A stretch of 64,000 nucleotides of DNA from contig VZTI01000418.1 of the NCBI GenBank assembly GCA_013397865.1, positions 62,001-126,000 on the forward strand, written 5' to 3'. Made by a program: the position numbers and the translations under genes. The stretch is from Struthidea cinerea. Lineage: Eukaryota; Chordata; Aves; Passeriformes; Corcoracidae. Within the stretch, counting starts at the first letter, position 1. The number at the start of each line of letters is the position of its first letter. The notes beneath the pieces were generated by a model, which saw only the letters and a program-made list of their open reading frames with translations, had not been told where the DNA came from and did no database searches. Positions 39,598 to 51,400 of the stretch are shown in pieces.

Positions 39598-39845
39598 GTG
39601 CCATAACCTCAGGCTCTGATCTCATCAGATCTCACAAACTAAATAGGGTCAGGCCAGGTCAGTATTCAGACAGGAAACTTCCAAGAAAACTCAAATGTTT
39701 GCAGGAAGGAGTACTTTTCCGCCCATGCTGTATTTTTCAGTCTCAGTCAGTACCCGACATTACTGAACCAACACCAGTGAATGATTTTCAATGTTGACAG
39801 ACTTCGTGTCTGAAGTGAAACTCAGCTTGAGTGCACTCTAAAACA
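39598..39845 (+). mobile_element. Ancient 5S-rRNA-derived SINE (SINE3/AmnSINE type)
   Basis: The segment 39600-39690 aligns by eye with vertebrate 5S rRNA. It begins GCCATAACC, then GATCTCATCAGATCTC (39618-39633), AAACTAAATAGGGTCAGGCC (box A region, 39636-39655) and AGGTCAGTATTCAGACAGGA (box C region, 39656-39675). It carries many CpG-decay-like changes. The downstream part does not follow 5S. Instead a GTGTCTGAAGTGAAACTCAG-like stretch (39806-39825) resembles the GGATGAGACGTAAAACCGAG segment found in 5S-headed SINE bodies. This makes a SINE more likely than a simple 5S pseudogene. The 3' boundary is approximate. Family assignment is from memory of these SINEs and is less sure than the 5S match itself. 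Confidence 0.65.
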
Positions 39846-39849
39846 ACAA

Positions 39850-42800
39850 TAATTATTTCAGTGGGATCTTTCATTTTTCAGTTGCTCTACAAGTATATGG
39901 TTGCCTTCACTGCCTGTCTGCAGATCCTTCTGCCAAAACTGTATTTTTCCTTTCATGGATAATGGTCACTGAGAGCTCCTAGCTCAGACTTCCTTCTTCT
40001 CTAGGTCTACCACAACTCATAATGCCACAGGATCAGGTTCCAATTATCGATGACTGCCTCCCTCACAGGACACTGGCATTTCACTGTATTTACTATACAC
40101 ACCCTTATTACAGTAGCATATTTTACTTCTCATTTTATGCCATTAACTTCTGTTACTCTGTGTTCTGTCACTCTGAACAGCTAAAAGCTTTCTGTCCATT
40201 TCTACTTTGGGTAGATTTATGTGGGAAATAAAATAATTTCCACATAAGCAATTGTTAAATTAAATTAGGACCCTTCTGAATGGAAGTAAATTACTTCAGC
40301 TATTAGTTTAATTATAGACCTTCTTACTATTAGTAGTTGTTTTACCAGCTTCATGTTCTATTAGAGTAGGGCACTGTCCCAACACAATCTATGGTCAGTA
40401 AACTCACCACAAGATAAGAACATATAAAGTGATGTCATCAATCTTTGTGTCACTCTTGTCTTTCTGCGCCATTCTGTATATTAATCTCTGCATTTTGTGA
40501 TCCTGATTATGACCTTTCCACCTCATCATCACTAATGAGTTTGTCTTATTATCATGTAAGATTTTAACTTTTTCCCCCAAATGAGAACTGTAAGTCAGGA
40601 ACAATAAGTCAAGCTCCTTATGACTTGTTGAGGAAACTTGTGCAACTCAGTGTGTTGCCTGAAATGTAGTGGACAAATCAGTTGGCCTCTACTTAAAACG
40701 TAAAGCCGTTGTTGATAATTTGGAAAACATATACCAGCTTTATTCACAAAAGGTATTACTGTCTTCTACTTGGGAGTCATGGGAATATTGAATAAAATAG
40801 ATTTAAATATATTTAAATAAGAGTCATAGAACCTGTGCTTCTGATACCATGACCTTACGCCAGTTATAGACATTATTCTCAGCTTGTATTTTCAGAAGAT
40901 AAATAGATGTATGAGAAGTTTATTTTTATTGTTGAAATGTTGTTTTCACTATAGTTATAGGGCAGGAGATGACATGATGGAGGTAACCAGGATGGTAAAA
41001 TAAGAATTGGGATATTTGGGTAATATTATCATGATTTTGCCTCAGTTGTCACTGTTATCTTGAACAAATCACCATTTCAGACTGTGACTTCCATGTCTTA
41101 GAGCTTCAATTACTCACAAATGGGTAGTCATAAAGTTGGGAAAACAAACAGACTCAGGGGCACATCAGCCTCAGCCAACATCTTCACAACCTTCCTTTGG
41201 TGACATTTAGACCATCACAAGAAAAGTTAGGTAGTGGCATCATCTGCCCACAGTTTTTATGTCACTCAGTGCCCCATCTATAAAATGAGGCTAAATATAC
41301 TAGACAAAAACACACTGGAAAATTCTCTGCATACAACATACAGTGCATTATACCTTAAATAAACAATTCTGTGTAAAGGCATAATACATCCCTCACAGAC
41401 AGATGTGATGTGTTCATGTGCTTATTAGCATCTTGCTCTTTGGAACGCATCACTGACTAAAAGTAAGAGAGTGGACCCAAATACAGAGCAAAGTGCTTCT
41501 GAAGTAGGTCTGAATTTGGATCACAGGGGTTAAACAATTTGCCGTGGATTGCAAATAATTTTTAGGAAAGAAGCTGGACTGCATCAACTTCTTTTAAAGT
41601 TTATTCTTTGTTTGATTTAGATTCTTTCTCTTGTGTAACAATACACCCATGATGTTAAAACGTTACATAAATGTAGAAGTTTATGGAGTTATAAACAATG
41701 AATTGTGAACCTATAATTTGAAAACAAAGGGGGAAAATGGACAAAGTACAAAAAGCTTTGTAAAATTTCTGCATTGACCCTATGCACCATGTGCCTTAAA
41801 GAAGCTGCCTGTGATTTGTTTTCATATTTCACATTTTCTCAGTATACAAATCCCACTAGAGAGCTTATTGCTTGTTTACATCAAACTTTCGACCCAGTAA
41901 TGAAACTTCACACAATGCCACAAACAGAAATAGTATTGAAAGGCATGAAAAGAATGGGTCCATTGGGATTTCTATTTCTTTTAAACAGTTCTCTATGTCA
42001 ACATCCATCTAAAGTTACTAGTTTTTATCCATTAATAATCACTGACTGTTAAAATGTTGGCTTCTGCACTAGAAACACACTGCCTTCTTTGTCAAGAACC
42101 ACTTTTAGATAAAGGCATGTGGCAGATTACTGTTTCTACTGTTCCTTCCTCGCCATTATGAATCTCAGCATGTTGTCCTCATGCTTTACAGAATTTCACA
42201 AGATCCTCTATGTGATGCAAAATTTTCACTTTACATGGACTAAAGTACCCCACAACAATTCCCAAGGGACAAACCCTCATCAACTGACAACACTTAAATG
42301 TGAGCTACAGACTGGAGAAAACTAATACAGCTCCCATCTTATTTTCACAGCTGGACTCTTATGAATTTTTGACCCCAGTGTGTTAGACATTAACAGGACT
42401 GATTTTTGATTCAGCATTTAAGCTTCACTTTGACTTTTTATTCCCACTGCCAGATGATTACTATCTCTGATCCCACTATGAAAGTTTACCAGTCACAAAT
42501 CCCTATAATGTGTAACCTTTATACTGCCTTGATTTACGTTAATCTGATCTACCAACAAATGGACACATCTGTTTCATTCTGACAAAGTTGATTTATGTTG
42601 ACATGTTGACTTTTGTACTTTGCAATGCTGCAGTCCCTTTATTAGGTTTCTGGCATTGTGTCAGCTAGACAGGGCTGGCTTTCCTGCATTTTTTTATCCA
42701 GCTGGAAGATATTTCAGTGCTTCTAAAAATTAGGATGCTGAACTACTAAAATCAATGCATTTGTTACTCATGCGGGCAGTAAAATAAGGTTCTTTTTCAC

Positions 42801-43565
42801 ATCCTAAGATTTCTATGCTTTGATTTCCTTCTCACTTTGGTTGATGTAGATCATTAACAATGCAGCTAAAATTATTTAAATTACAGTGGTGGAAAGGCAG
42901 AAATTAAGATATAATTGATGCCTAATTATTTTAAAACATTTAGAACAAACTTTGGTACCAAGAGGTACCAGAGTGCAAAAAATATTTCTGCACTCTGATC
43001 AATGCCTGCATTTGCCAGGTCAGGACTCCCATCTTCTGACAGAAAGCCATGCTTTGTGTCCTGTTTCCAGCCCTTCAGCAAAAGGAAACATCCAAATCCA
43101 GGATCTCACTGGGGAGATCATACTCTGATAATAATCCCTGTTGAGCAGAGAAGGTCCATAATAGAAGAGCAGAGGTCTGTACTTGGATATCGTAATGCAG
43201 CATCAGGACTGTGTTTCCAGACTACCTACAATGGAAAAGGATGAGGCAGAAATACCATAGAGATACATGCATTTTCACATAAAACTGAGGTAAAGAACAG
43301 CTAAAAATACTTTAGTGAGACAAGAACTTCAGGAAAGTTTCTATTCCCAGTAGCTAAGTGAAACGCCTTTTTCCACATCTCAGGGATGGAGAGAAGTACA
43401 GAGAAACTCAGGTGTCTGCACACTGTGCTGATGGCATCAAAAGCAGTATTTTCATTCTTAAGAACTTCTAAGAACTATACAGGGAAAAGCCAGTATATGT
43501 TTTTCAGGTATAACCAAAAGAGATTTTGAAGGAGATTTTGTAATACCACGGAAAGCTCTGTCTCA
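39850..43565. other. Unique non-coding stretch
   Basis: AT-rich single-copy DNA. No gene, RNA gene or mobile element recognised. Confidence 0.45.
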
Positions 43566-43570
43566 AGAGA

Positions 43571-45147
43571 TCACAGAATCATAGAATTGTTTGGGGTGGA
43601 AAAGACCTTGAAGATCATCAAGTCCAACCATTAACCCAGCACTGCTAAGTCCATCACTAAACCACGTCCCTAAGCACCACATCTACACATATTTTAAATA
43701 CATCCAGGGGTGGTGACTCCACTGCTTCCCAGGGCAGTCTGTTCCAGTGCTTGACAACCATTTCCATGAAGAAATTCTTCCTAATACCCAATCTAAACCT
43801 CCCCTGGCACAACTTGAGACCATTTCCTCTCATTCCCCCACCTGGCTACACCCTCCTTTCAGGTAGTTGAAGAGAGCGATAAGGTCTCCCCTGAGCCTCC
43901 TTTTCTCCAGACTAAACACCCCCAGCTCCCTCAGCTGCTCCTCATAAGACGTGTGTCCCAGACCCTCCACCTGCTCTGTTTCAGAAAAGTGTGCCCTTTT
44001 CTGAACACTCTCCAGCACCTCAACGTCTCCAGCACTCCAGCCTGAAGTGTTGCATGTGATTGTGATACAAGGGCAGGACCTGGCACTGAGCCTTGTTGGA
44101 CCTCTTACCATTGTCCTCAGCCCATCTATCCATCCTGTCCAGGGCCCTCCAGCTGATCAACACTCCCACCCAACTTGGTGTTGTCTCCAGACTGACTGAG
44201 GGGGCACTCGATTACCTCGCCCAGGTTGCTGATGAAAATATTAAACAGGACCTTCTGAGCCTTGGAAAACCCCACTTGTGATCAGCTGCCAACCGGATGT
44301 AACTCCATTCACCACCACTCTCTGGGTCTGGCCATCCAGCCAGTTTTTCACCCAGCAAAGAGTGCTCTTGTCCAAGCCATGAACAGCTAGTTTGTCTAGG
44401 AGAATGCTGTGAGGAGCAGTGTCCAAAGCTTTACTGATGTCTACACAGACAACATCCACAGCCTTTTCCTCATCCACTAAGCAGGTCACCTTGCCATAGA
44501 AGATCAAGTTGGTCAGGCAGGACCTGCCTTTCATAAATCCATGTTGGCTGAGTCTGATCCCCTGGTTGTCCTGCACATGCCGTATGATGGCACTCAGGAT
44601 GATCTGATCCATGACCTTCTCCAGCACTGAGGTCAGACTGACGAACTTGTAGTCCCCTGGCTCTGCCTTCTGAAACTTCTTGTAGGTGTCACGCTGGCTA
44701 AATTCCAGTCAACTGTGACCTCCTTGGTTAGCTGGGACTGCTGGGAAATTATGGAGAGTGGCTTGGTGAGCACTTCCACCAGCTCCCTCAGTACCCTTGG
44801 GTGGATCCCATCTGGCTGCACAGATCCGTGTGTGTCTAAGCGGTACAGCAGGTCCCCGACCATTATGCCTTGGAATATGGGGGCTTCTTTCTTCCCCCCA
44901 TCACTGTTTTCCAGCTCAGGGGGCTGGGTGCATGGAGAACAACTGGTCTTACTATTAAAGACTAAGGCAGAGAAGGCAGTAAGTACCTCAATCTTTTCCT
45001 CATCCTTTGTGGCAATGTTTCACCCCACCTCTAATAAAGGATGGACATTCTCCTTAGCCCTCCTCCTGTTGACAAGGTATTTACAGAAATGTTTTTAATT
45101 GTCTTTCACAGTAGTAGTCAAATTAAGTTCTAGCTGGGCTTTGGCCA
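43571..45147 (-). mobile_element. CR1 LINE, about 1.6 kb, with decayed reverse transcriptase
   Basis: This is the longest CR1 copy in the window. Its 3' end at 43571 carries the tail repeats (CACAGAATCATAGAATTG) followed by GGGGTGGAAAAGACCTTGAAG. Towards 45147 it runs through the 3' part of the element and then the reverse-transcriptase domain. It is 5'-truncated near GCTGGGCTTTGGCC. The usual full-length CR1 is about 4.5 kb, so this is roughly its last third. Frameshifts and stops break the coding region into pieces. Confidence 0.93.
44168..44863 (-). pseudogene. CR1 reverse-transcriptase fragment, inactive
   Basis: On the minus strand, 44863-44633 reads QPDGIHPRVLRELVEVLTKP and VTVDWNLASVTP, typical of the N-terminal palm of LINE reverse transcriptases. 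A frameshift follows, and 44627-44241 continues with LSQHGFMKGRSCLTNL and VCVDISKALDTAPHSILLDK (the first catalytic-aspartate motif, usually DFSKAFD), then DGQTQRVVVNGVTSGW. A further break precedes the catalytic site. The segment expected to read ADDTKLG is GDNTKLG (about 44168-44190), so the metal-binding aspartate pair is damaged. The enzyme copies CR1 RNA into the genome, but this copy cannot do so. Confidence 0.88.
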
Positions 45148-45149
45148 TC

Positions 45150-47828
45150 ACCAAGGCCAATGCAATTACACCAGAGATTGAGCTCCAAGGCCTCATCTGA
45201 TGTATGGGCATCCAGCCCACAGAACCAGATTGGAGCTAGTCAGAGAAACTTCCCTGAGTCTCATTTTGTGTGAACATTGGATCCTTAGATTCATCCACTT
45301 TGCTCTTTAATCCCAATCCCAGTATGTCCCACACAGGCAGAGGCAGCTCCTGACACAGACAGAGGCTAAGTGTATCACATTGCTTTCGGGACATTGAAAA
45401 TGTGGATTTTTGGTTCAGTGATCAAGAATTGTAATAAAATAAAGTAAAATTTTGACTTGGGTCAAACTGACATGAAGCAATTTATTTTTAAGTTATGCAA
45501 CCACTTTTAATCTGCCATCATAAGAATAAGAGATTATGGAGATGGAATAGAGGAGAAAAATGGTGAAAATAGTTTTGCATCCCCCTTCTTCTTTTTTTCT
45601 TGGGAAATACTAAAAATCTCTGCTATTCGCATTCCAGTTTCTCTTATTTTCTTTCCATATTCAGGGATTTTAAAATTTTTCTTTCAAAATCTGCAGAAAG
45701 AAGCAGCTTGGGGAAGAACACACGACAGAGGATTCAAAATTCTTCTACTAGGGTTGCCCAGCTGTGCCCTGTAGCGTCACCGACATTTCTTATTAGAAAC
45801 TGGAAAAGAGATCAAAGCGGGAAAGCGCTTGGGCGACGAAAGGACAGGCTCAAGTGGCTGTGATCCTGAGGCCAAGTGTGCCATCTAGTGTTCGATAGTG
45901 TTTGTCAAAGGGAAAGCGTCTGTTCATCTCCACAAGATTCTCAATATCCATAATATATTTTTCATCACTTACTGGACAGGCTACTGATATTAAATGTAAG
46001 GCTCAACAATAATAATAACTTTTCACCCCTGTGACATTTGGGCAGTACGTGTGAATAATTTGTGAACACCTTTTGTTTGAAAGCTGCTGATCAGTATCTG
46101 ATGAGCACATCCAAAAAGTAATGAGTCTTCTGGTGAAACAGAGCTGCACGACATCACAATAAAATATCTTGAATATACTGTAGCCATTGCGATGATCACT
46201 AATTTCAGGAAACTGCGGGAACTGATAGCACAGTGTGATGTGGAACAGATTGTAACAACATACTTTGCCTGAAACTCCAGTAAGGAGGACAATGACCCAA
46301 TTACCACTCTCATACAATAGAAAAAGTGGTAAAGAAAGTTGAAGATATGCAGGCTGCCATTTTTTGTTCTTTTGGCTTTTGTCAGCTACTCCATATTCAG
46401 TTATGGGGTATGAGCAGCAAGACAGAGAGCAAGTCAAATCCACAGCACCACTGTCATCCCAGCAGTTACTCTTAACACAAATACTCTGCTACCACTGAGG
46501 AGCATAGACTTCTAACATACGTTACCACAGAGTTCTCCTAAACAATTGCTAAAACTTCTCATGGCACAATAAAGACAAGTGTGAACACCTGAAATTTGGT
46601 GCATTCCCATAAATACCAAAGTGTAAATTCTTTGGGGAAAAGTGTCATTGTTTCTTCAGTTGTTCCATTTTGGGCCTGTCAAACAGAAATGCCAGAAAAC
46701 ATTGGGGGTGAGCAGGATTGGAGGCAGGAAGTTGTATTTCAGTCAGAGAGATGAAGAAAAGACTGCCTGTTAAAGTCTATGGAAACACTCACTTTAAGCA
46801 TCTCTCATCTTGATATACTGCTAGAATTAAGGCTGATGTGAATGCAGGCACTACAGAGGTGGGCAGAGTAAGGGGGGGGGGAAAGGAGGGTAATTCAGAG
46901 ATATTGAGTCACATTTCCCCTGTTTGTTTAGTGTAATAAACCAGCACTGCTATTAACTGCTATTAACTGCCAAGTGTATTTATCACACACCTTTATCTTG
47001 CGTAACTTAAACTGATGCCAAAAAAGTCACTCACTTGCCCTCCTGTGGTGCTGTGCTCCCATCACTTTCCTCATGTCAGGTCCAGTGATTCTGTAGCATC
47101 AGATTTTGCCAGGTCAGTGAGTTGATCCAGCTGAAAACTAACTGGGGGTGGAAAAAGTTTTCTATCAGGTAGCCACCAAAAATAATGTCCTGCAGCAGAC
47201 ACTGGGGCAGAAATAGCAGCCTGATCCTTCCAGGAAAATCACCCATTTAGCAGCAGCCCAGAGTTCGGCTGGCTTAAGAACAAATGAAATCATGCCCAAC
47301 ATAGAAGTACTACAGACTGAATCAATACTAAAATTATAATTATTTATCGTACAGACAGAGAGATATTTTTTAAAGTTTGAACTGCATCCTTTGAAGAAAA
47401 AAAGTTTGCTTCTTTACGTCAAAATGTTTTTCTTCTCAGCAGTTTTTGATTTCATTATGTGCCTAAAGGTTTCCTTGATTGCAAAAATTCACAGAAAATT
47501 GTAAAGATGGGCAATCAGCAGATTTCTTCAGTGAAAGCCATTAGATGTTTTCTTCAGTTCAGTGTTGGTCATAAATAATCATTCAAGACTCTGAAGCTGA
47601 AAGCAAGCAGAAACACTGGGAGACACCGATTTTGTAGCAAACTTTTTGGGTTTAAAGAAACCATGCCTCTATACAGCTAGGAGAGCATGCACACTAACAA
47701 CAGCCCTAATTCTTCTTCAGGAGTGGGCTGGAAGCCCAAATCACTCACTGAGTAGGCTGGAAGTTCCCATGTAGCCTTTCCCAGCAGTGATCCAGTTTGG
47801 AGTTACTACTTGTGGGGAGTCTGTATGC
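45150..47828. other. Unique non-coding stretch
   Basis: Holds the longest plain open frame of the window (46003-46443, minus, 146 codons), which has no recognisable domain. There is also a poly-G run at 46872-46881 and a TATTAACTGC doublet at 46951-46970. No element boundaries are seen. Confidence 0.4.
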
Positions 47829-47833
47829 CAAGG
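47829..47833. repeat. Target-site duplication CAAGG, left copy
   Basis: Matches the right copy at 48439-48443 exactly and fixes the ends of the LTR between them. Confidence 0.9.
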
Positions 47834-48438
47834 TGTCCTGGTTTGGACAAATTCGGAGGAAAATATCCTCTGATAGAAGGCAGGTTACGATCACCCCTCC
47901 CCCCACCAGGATCGGGAAAAAATAAATTTTTCTCGAAGGAAAGTGAAGGAGATAAAAACTATTTACTTAACAAACACACAGGAAAAGGATAATAATGCTA
48001 AATAATGAAATCTCTTGCTACGGAGAGAAACCTGGGAAGATTTCAGAGTCCTTCTGCAGGTGTAGGCTCTCTCCTCCTCCTCGGAGCTGGGACGGGGTGG
48101 GCCCCCCTCCTTCGGGGCCTCTACCTCGGTGGAAAAAAAGTCTTGATGTGTTCTGATGTTGAAACAGTCCAGGAAAAGAAAAGGAAAATCCCAACGTCCA
48201 GGAAAAACAAAGTTCAACTCTCCAGTAGAAAAAAAAGCGAAAGTTGGAAAAAACCCAGGGTGCTTCTCTGCTCCTCTCGCTACACCGGCCGAAACCAGAG
48301 CAGAGCCCTCTGCTATCTGTGTCCTTGAAGTTTTTTTTCTTCTCTCTCTCCGCTCAGGCTCAGTTTAAAGGCACAAAGTTAATTTCTGAGCAATAGAGCA
48401 GTGATATGGGATACACATCATAAAGTCACCCCAAGACA
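47834..48438 (-). mobile_element. Solo LTR, family B copy 1
   Basis: This LTR is 605 bp, on the minus strand. Read forward it opens TGTCCTGGTTTGGACAAATT and closes GTCACCCCAAGACA, so in its own sense it runs TGTCTTGGGGTGAC to CCAAACCAGGACA. It is flanked by a perfect 5-bp target-site duplication, CAAGG, at 47829-47833 and 48439-48443. A 5-bp duplication is the size typical of ERVL-type elements, but class assignment is inference. No internal retroviral sequence adjoins. Open frames inside are not viral genes. Confidence 0.92.
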
Positions 48439-48443
48439 CAAGG
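48439..48443. repeat. Target-site duplication CAAGG, right copy
   Basis: Partner of the left copy at 47829-47833. Confidence 0.9.
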
Positions 48444-51400
48444 TCAAGTAGGTAACGCCCAGCAATTTGGAATGTTCCTCCCAGCAAGAATTTTTGAAGC
48501 ATGTTACAGCAGGACGACTCTTGAGAGATGCACATCTCCTGTAGGAAGCACTATTTCAGACTTTGATGTGCAGCAAAGATATGAGAAATATAATTTCCTT
48601 TCTCAATTTCAGCACCAATCATCACAGTAGTAATTCAAAGACCAAACTGAGGACTCATTTGCACTGAATATTAATGGAGGTGTAATAGATAAAAAAACTG
48701 GCAGGAGTAGTTTTCAGAACAATGCATCTGTCAGCCACGATCTTTGAAACAAATCCAAGTCTAACAGAGCAGCTTCTTTCCCTTTCTTGAAAAAGGGATT
48801 CAATATGATCAGCTACATCTTCTCAAAAGAAAACATTTGGACTCTTTGCTTTTACAGACTTTGATCCAAAGTCAGAATGGCACTGATTTCAGCAGAGGCA
48901 AGATCTTAAATAAGGCTGGGGCATTTAGCTGTCTTTGAAGCTAGGTGTTCGTTTTTGTCACAGGACCTACTTGACAGCCTGACGACGAAAGCCTCTTTTC
49001 ATGCCAAAAATAGAATAAATGCACCATTTTAGAAAACTGCTCACACAGCCCTACCAGCTTGCCTTGACATTTTGGTGCAGGAATCACCTTCAGCTTCACA
49101 GAGGAGCTATTTCCCATGTAGTTTGTCTCATTATCTCTGCCTAAAAGGCTAGCGCAGGTGCTTAAATTATAGTGGTGGTGGGGAGCTGCTTCAGCTCTAA
49201 ATGTCTGCTGGACAGAAAACAGGCAAGTGAAGCATCTGTTAAATATCACCGGTCACCATTGGTTTACAACCAGATACTGCACAGCTGAAACTCCACTGAA
49301 GTAAATGGAGTTCCGCAAGCAGAACACTTGACCTGAGGACTGATTTCATCAGTGAGTATAAAGTAGTCTGGTATTGGTAGTCATTCAATTTACCTGCAAA
49401 AACCAGCTTTTAACCCAAAGAAACTATAGAACTAAACCTGCCTACAACTTCAATATTCACATGAATGTACATTTCAAAAGCTACAATGATAGAAAGTGCA
49501 ATTTTCATAATAAAATAGTGAAAATTAAATGGCCGCTTTTATGTATGGATCCTTTAAGAGAACCCTTTTAGCAAAACAAGACACCTTTTCCTGTCAATAT
49601 CCTGAACTACCCTTTCTCCCTCCTGTTGTATTTTGGTGAAAGAATACTTCATGTCATCTCCATTACTTTCATGCTTAATGGCATTGCAATGAAAGAAATG
49701 ACACCTTACAGAATTAGGACCCAGACTAGCATCCCTTGGAGGCTGAGTTTCAGATCATTATTTCTGCTGACACTGTGCAGCTGTTGCAGTGGGTTTTATT
49801 TTTTCTAGGAGCAACTTCGGGTGTTTTGTTTTGGTTTTTTTTCTTTTTTTTCTCCACAGAAATCTTTAGCAGGAAGAGGAAGGCACGGCTTGTTGGATCA
49901 GTGATGTAACACCAGCTGACAGGTGGGTTTCAGGGAAGTCTCTGGGGCCATGGCCTCTTTAGTGGTTTTACCACTCCAAACTCAATTACAGTGGAGTTTC
50001 ACGCTCCACAGCAAACTCCAGTCCTTTTTTGATAAAAACTCTACAAAGTAAATAAGTCATGATGATGATATGGGTCTACCATTTAATATTCATTGAAGTA
50101 CATATGTTTGAAAATTGGAAGCAGAGTTTAATCCATTTTCATATTTATATCAACATGCAGTTTTAAAAAGGATACCTTTCGTTTTCTCAGAGAATCTTAA
50201 CAATTTCTGGTCTGACAAGATAAATAAAGACATAAAAAACTCACTTTGAATATAAGGAGAAGACCCAAAGAGATTTAAAATGCAAATCTTAAAATATATA
50301 TCCTAAGTCTACTCTACCTTTCAAGGGGGAGCACACCTCCCTTCTACGTGATTTTCGGTTTGATTGAAATTATAAAAAACACTTTCGAGGATCCATAATT
50401 CTTGATGATAGATGCATAATTTGATCACAATCTATTTAAAACTTATTTTACAGTGTACAGTGTTGATAGTATATCAGGTAATACATTTTATAAAGGGATT
50501 ATTACATTTATGATCAATTTCTTCTGTCATTTAGGTATATTAGCTTGATGTAACTTTTCCGTCTGTGACATAATTAAGTCACAGCAATCATCAGAATTTG
50601 GTTGTGCATAGCTATGACAGTTAAACCAAAGCATACAAAGAGTAGTTTCTATGAGAACCACATACAAAACTGGCAAAATAAACAATACATTGCTCTTAAA
50701 TAACTGAAAAAAATCTAATTTGCAAAACCTCACATCATATAGCACTAAGTTTAATCATTATTTTGTAACATCAGAGAGGTTTTCCAGCCCACATTTAGAA
50801 ATCTTCAGGAGAGATGAAAAGAAAGATGTAGCAAATTTTCCTTTGTCTTGGTGTTTTATTTTAGATGACTGAACGATAAATGGAGCTGGTGAAAAAAGAG
50901 TTAACCTAATGATGTCGTCTTTTATTTGACTGAATGTTTAAGCATGGTGCTACGGCTGATGGCACCTTGTTTAATAATGCAGTACATAGCTTCCTAAGGG
51001 GACAGGGCTTGATCTGAAAACTGAATATGGTGCACTCTAAATTCTCTTCCCTGAGGAAGGCTGACTAACTGATAAGTGCCATGAGCTAGCGCAGGGACTG
51101 ATTCTGTCAAATCAAGCTCAAATGGAAGGCACAATGTAGACTCTTCTCAAGTCTTAGTGAAGTAATTTGAGCAGACATTTGTGACATTAGACAGTGCATC
51201 AACTATGGAATGCTGTAAAAGTTCACTGTCTTACTACAAGGTGGTCTTTAGATGACAGGATAAAGAAATCAGTGCAAATTTGTTAATGTAACAACTTGGA
51301 AAAGCATGCTAAAAATGTCACTCTATTGGGATATGTGATAAAATGTATAGGGAAGTGACTGCCAGTTGGGTTTCCTCGTGAATCCTTCATTAGAACTCAT

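Noticed and set aside
46003..46443. 146-codon open frame on the minus strand, the longest simple frame in the window
   Set aside because: Cysteine- and tyrosine-rich with no domain, no splice support and an overlapping alternative frame; the length is within chance for 64 kb of AT-rich DNA.
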